Positions 61,227 to 64,000 of a stretch of 64,000 bases of DNA are shown piece after piece. This stretch comes from Pseudacidovorax sp. NFM-22 (GTDB lineage: Bacteria; Pseudomonadota; Gammaproteobacteria; Burkholderiales; Burkholderiaceae_C): contig NZ_JACBFY010000007.1 of the NCBI RefSeq assembly GCF_021401245.1, forward strand, positions 248,001 through 312,000. Direction: 5' to 3'. The notes below the pieces were generated by a model. The model searched no databases and was not told the DNA's origin. It saw only the letters and a program-made list of their open reading frames with translations. The position numbers and the translations under genes were made by a program. How positions within the stretch are numbered: the stretch's first letter is position 1; the number at the start of each line of letters is the position of its first letter.

Positions 61227-62837
61227 TTACTTGCGCGACAGGTCCCGGAAGTCGGCCTGGCGATGGAACTGGTAGACGTAGCCCGCGACCGAGGGCGCCA
61301 TGACCGCGTCCTGGCTGGCCTGCCACACGGGAATCTGCGGCATCAGCTCGAAGGCCATGGCATTGAGCTTGCGCGACTGCGCCGCGTACTTGGCCGCATC
61401 CGGCTCGAAGCGGGCCGTCTCGGCGAGTTGCTGCAGGGCCGGATCGTTCAGCGAGCTGTAGTTCCAGCGCTGGTTGCCGGTGTAGAAGTTGCGGTAGTAG
61501 TAGTCGGTCGCCGGGAGCCAGGCGGCGATGTTCTCGGTGAAGAAGGGCAGCTTCTTCTCGGTGACCATCGTGGACATCTGGGCGTCGGGCAGCTTCTGGA
61601 TGTCGACCTTGATGTTGATCTTCGCCAGCGACTCCTTGATCAGCGCCGCCATGGGTTCCGCCACGCCCGCCTGCCCCAGGTTGAAGGAGAAGCTGGTCTC
61701 GAAGCCGTTGGGAAAGCCCGCCTCGGTCAACAGCTGCTTGGCGCGCGCGAGGTCGAGCTTGACGGGTTGCGCGACCGGGTATTCGGGACCGGGGCCGGCG
61801 GCGGTCCAGGTGGCGTTGAACAGCGGCTTGCCGCGGCCGAACAGCGCCGCCTTGAACATGTCGTCGTAGGGAAGCGCATAGGCGATGGCCTGGCGCACCT
61901 TGACCTTGTCGAAGGGCGGCATCTGCGTGTTGAACGAGACGAAGGTCACGGCGTTGTACATGGGCGTGGAGATCACTTTCACCTTGCCCTTGGCCTGCAG
62001 CGCCGCCGCGTCGCTGGCCTGCAGGTCGATGACCAGGTCGGCGTCGCCGCGCTCCACCAGGTTGGCGCGCGTGGCGGCCTCCGGGATGGTCTGGGCGATC
62101 ACGCGGCGAAAGCTCGCCGGCTTGCCGCCGGGGCCGCGCGTCCAGGCGTCGTTGCGCTTGAGCACCACCTGCTCGCCCGGCTTGAAGCTCTCGATCACGT
62201 AGGCGCCGCTGCCGGCCGTGTTGCTCTTGAGCCATTCCTGCGCCCAGGGGTCCTCGGCCGTGGCATGGGCCTTGGCCACCTTCGAATTGATGATGATCGG
62301 GTAGACGGTGGCCAGGTTGGGCAGCGCCAGCCGGTCGGGCTGGGGCAGGCTGACCTGGAAGGTGTGGGCATCGACCACCTTGAACTGGCTGGGGCTGGTC
62401 ATGGAGCCGGTCAGCAGCTGCGCGGCCGCCAGCGACTTGGCGCTGACGGCGCGGTCCAGCGACCACTTCACGTCGTCGGCCGTGACGGGGGTGCCGTCCT
62501 GGAACTTCGCGTCCTTGCGCAGATGGAAGGTCAGGGTCAGCCCGTCGGGACTGACCTCGAAGCGCTCGGCCAGCTCGCCACGGATGTTGCTGAGGTCGAA
62601 CACCGTGCTGTCGCCCTGCGGCTTGGTGCCGAAGGCCACGAGCCGGTCATAGGTGGCCATGCCCACCGAGAAGGATTCGCGGGTGCTGCCGAGCATGGTC
62701 GGGTCCAGCGTGTTCACGTTGCCGCCGCTGACGAAGCGCAGGGTCTCGGCGCGGGACTGGGCCGCCGCCGGCAGGGACAGCACGGCGGCGGAGGCGGCGA
62801 TCACGCCGGCCATGAGCAGAGAAGGACGGAGGACCAT
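61227..62837 (-). CDS. Peptide-type ABC transporter binding protein (family 5)
   Basis: 536 residues with signal peptide LLMAGVIAASAAVLSLPAAAQ. Family 5 features: NTLDPTMLGSTRESFSVGMATYDRL, LTLTFHLRKDAKFQDGTPVTADDVKWSLDR and VRQAIAYALPYDDM. It likely binds a peptide, peptide-like or nitrogenous acid. The operon encodes one binding protein, two permeases and one fused ATPase, so the importer is complete. Confidence 0.94.
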   Translation of the reverse strand: MVLRPSLLMAGVIAASAAVLSLPAAAQSRAETLRFVSGGNVNTLDPTMLGSTRESFSVGMATYDRLVAFGTKPQGDSTVFDLSNIRGELAERFEVSPDGLTLTFHLRKDAKFQDGTPVTADDVKWSLDRAVSAKSLAAAQLLTGSMTSPSQFKVVDAHTFQVSLPQPDRLALPNLATVYPIIINSKVAKAHATAEDPWAQEWLKSNTAGSGAYVIESFKPGEQVVLKRNDAWTRGPGGKPASFRRVIAQTIPEAATRANLVERGDADLVIDLQASDAAALQAKGKVKVISTPMYNAVTFVSFNTQMPPFDKVKVRQAIAYALPYDDMFKAALFGRGKPLFNATWTAAGPGPEYPVAQPVKLDLARAKQLLTEAGFPNGFETSFSFNLGQAGVAEPMAALIKESLAKINIKVDIQKLPDAQMSTMVTEKKLPFFTENIAAWLPATDYYYRNFYTGNQRWNYSSLNDPALQQLAETARFEPDAAKYAAQSRKLNAMAFELMPQIPVWQASQDAVMAPSVAGYVYQFHRQADFRDLSRK

Positions 62838-62882
62838 GGTTGCTTTCTGTCGAAGAGAAGAGGAAGGAGGAACGCAGAAGAC

Positions 62883-63821
62883 TCAGAGCGCAGGCGCAGG
62901 CGCATCGATGCGCAGGCCGACGCGGGCGACGACGGCCTCCAGCTCGCGGGCCGTGAGCGGGTCGATGCGCATGCCGGGGGCACGGATCGCATCGCAGGCG
63001 ATGGCGCCGCGGCGCATGTAGATGTACTTGCGCAGCGCCAGGCCGATCCGTGGCTGGAACTCGTAGCGGATGAGCGGGCAGAAGCGGTCGAACATCGCGG
63101 CCGCCCCCTCGACGTCGCCGGCCTCGAAGCGGCGGTGGATGCCCACCAGCACCTCGGGGAAGGCAAAGCCGGTCATCGTGCCCACGGCGCCGCGCTGCAG
63201 CTCCTCCAGCAGGTACACGCCGCCGAGCCCGCCGAAGATGCGCATGCGCTCGCCCGCCAGTTCGCGGATGCGGCTGATCTTCTGGCCGACGGGCGGCTCT
63301 TCCATCTTGATCATGGGCACGCCGCCCTCGCGGCCCAGGCGCGCCACCAGCTCGGCACTGATCTCGGTGCCGAAGGAGTCGGGAAAGTCGTGGATCACGA
63401 CCGGAATGCGCACCGAGCGCGCCAGCTCCGCGTAGTAGGCGAACTGCTGCGCGTCCGACACCTTGTCCATGGGTGCGGCGAAGACGGCGCCGGCGCCCAG
63501 CGCCTCTGCCTCGCGGGCCTGCTCGATGGCGCCGGCCACGCCCAGTGCCCGCACGCCCACCCACACCGGGACCCGGCCGCGCGCCGCCCCCACGAAGGCC
63601 GCGACGACCTGCGTGCGCTCGGCCTGCGACAGCTTGTGCGCCTCGCCCAGGAAGCCCAGGATGGCCAGCCCGGCCACGCCGGCCGCGATCTGGAAATCGA
63701 CCAGCGTGGCGATGCTGTCCAGGTCCAGCGCGCCGTCCTGCGTGAAGGGCGTGGGGCAGATGGTGAAGACGCCGCGCGCCTGGGCAAACGAGTCGGTCGA
63801 CGGGGAAGCGGAAAGGGTCAT
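62883..63821 (-). CDS. DapA-like (DHDPS/NAL family) class I aldolase or hydratase
   Basis: 312 residues. Schiff-base Lys172 (PMIKMEEP). The usual GTTGE loop reads GFLGEAHKLS, and the usual YN-P-TG block reads HDFPDSFG (144-151), so the catalytic tyrosine is replaced. It is therefore not dihydrodipicolinate synthase; relatives cleave or dehydrate 2-keto acids or sugar acids. First gene of the minus-strand operon, 45 bp before the binding-protein gene. The end ACDAIRAPGMRIDPLTARELEAVV is typical of catabolic DapA-like members. Confidence 0.88.
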   Translation of the reverse strand: MTLSASPSTDSFAQARGVFTICPTPFTQDGALDLDSIATLVDFQIAAGVAGLAILGFLGEAHKLSQAERTQVVAAFVGAARGRVPVWVGVRALGVAGAIEQAREAEALGAGAVFAAPMDKVSDAQQFAYYAELARSVRIPVVIHDFPDSFGTEISAELVARLGREGGVPMIKMEEPPVGQKISRIRELAGERMRIFGGLGGVYLLEELQRGAVGTMTGFAFPEVLVGIHRRFEAGDVEGAAAMFDRFCPLIRYEFQPRIGLALRKYIYMRRGAIACDAIRAPGMRIDPLTARELEAVVARVGLRIDAPAPAL

Positions 63822-64000
63822 GATGCGGCGGTGAAGGCCGTGCTGGCTTCGATGCCGCGGATTATTTGGAGCCGGCCCGAGCGCTGTCGCGTGCCTTTTT
63901 GTGCGCCGCCCTTAACACCAGGTTAAGCAGCTGCCGAAGCGTGCATCCGCGCTCCATCTTGGGGAGCCTCCGCACCCGGATGCATCAATTCGCGCAGGAC
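63822..64000. other. Promoter region of the minus-strand operon and window edge
   Basis: CTTAAC-ACCAG-GTTAAG (63911-63927) is an inverted repeat with 6-bp arms, a possible operator about 90 bp before the DapA-like start at 63821. An ATG at 63980 opens a plus-strand frame of seven codons to the edge (MHQFAQD); it could be the start of a divergent regulator, but the evidence is too thin to call a gene. Confidence 0.4.

Noticed and set aside
60582..63926. A 1114-codon plus-strand open frame
   Set aside because: Antisense to the DppB-like, binding-protein and DapA-like genes; composition is that of a GC-rich shadow.
63980..64000. Start of a divergent gene at ATG 63980
   Set aside because: Only seven codons are visible and no ribosome site of quality precedes it.

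Overview
GC-rich (about 70%) chromosomal DNA, most likely from a betaproteobacterium of the order Burkholderiales, Comamonadaceae-like. The grounds are base composition, five tripartite-tricarboxylate (Bug/TctC) periplasmic receptors without membrane partners, a DUF4148-like small secreted protein and the regulator mix. The genus assignment is inference. I see no rRNA, tRNA, CRISPR array, insertion sequence or prophage. This is catabolic and regulatory accessory sequence with dense operons, many joined by 4-bp ATGA/GTGA overlaps.

Layout. 1-6115: end of an FAD-dependent oxidoreductase gene, an IclR regulator, both aconitase X subunits, an IlvD/Edd dehydratase and a Bug receptor. 6102-8659: LysR regulator divergent from a 14-helix MFS exporter. 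8666-12566: two minus-strand signalling operons, Crp/Fnr plus an EAL phosphodiesterase, then a catalytically dead GGDEF-EAL protein plus an OmpR-like winged-helix protein. 12727-19170: a GntR-controlled acyl-CoA carboxylase locus (separate biotin carrier, CaiB-type CoA-transferase, carboxyltransferase, Bug receptor, biotin carboxylase), with near-identical operator-like palindromes before the regulator and in the divergent carrier/transferase promoter. 19317-20461: RibD/DHFR-like reductase and AhpD-like protein. 20706-25286: PAS-GGDEF cyclase divergent from a GspG-like pseudopilin plus GGDEF-EAL operon.

25325-31944: LacI-controlled sugar-acid module (Bug, IlvD/Edd dehydratase, HpcH aldolase, second Bug) followed by a TauE-like permease. 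31968-42174: LacI regulator divergent from a nine-gene sugar/polyol operon (ABC transporter, SDR, zinc dehydrogenase, PfkB kinase, LacD-like aldolase, mandelate-racemase-type enolase), with a matching palindrome next to each start. 42282-45173: DUF4337-like membrane protein, a small secreted protein with a strong terminator, an SDR and a flavin reductase. 45287-46881: XRE antitoxin, N-terminally truncated RelE-like toxin, AraC regulator. 47190-51949: LysR, D-carbamoylase-like amidohydrolase, PLP lyase, Bug receptor and VOC protein. 52006-63821: convergent minus-strand operon with a DapA-like lyase, complete peptide-type ABC transporter, epimerase, SDRs, flavin monooxygenase and hydantoinase.

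The common logic is capture of unusual organic acids, sugar acids, polyols and amides, with a dedicated regulator per module, beside a concentration of cyclic-di-GMP genes (four GGDEF/EAL proteins in 8.7-25.3 kb). The leading candidates for undescribed biology are the CoA-transferase/acyl-CoA carboxylase/Bug locus, the dead GGDEF-EAL plus winged-helix pair, the pseudopilin plus GGDEF-EAL operon and the AcnX/IlvD pathway. All substrate assignments are inference.
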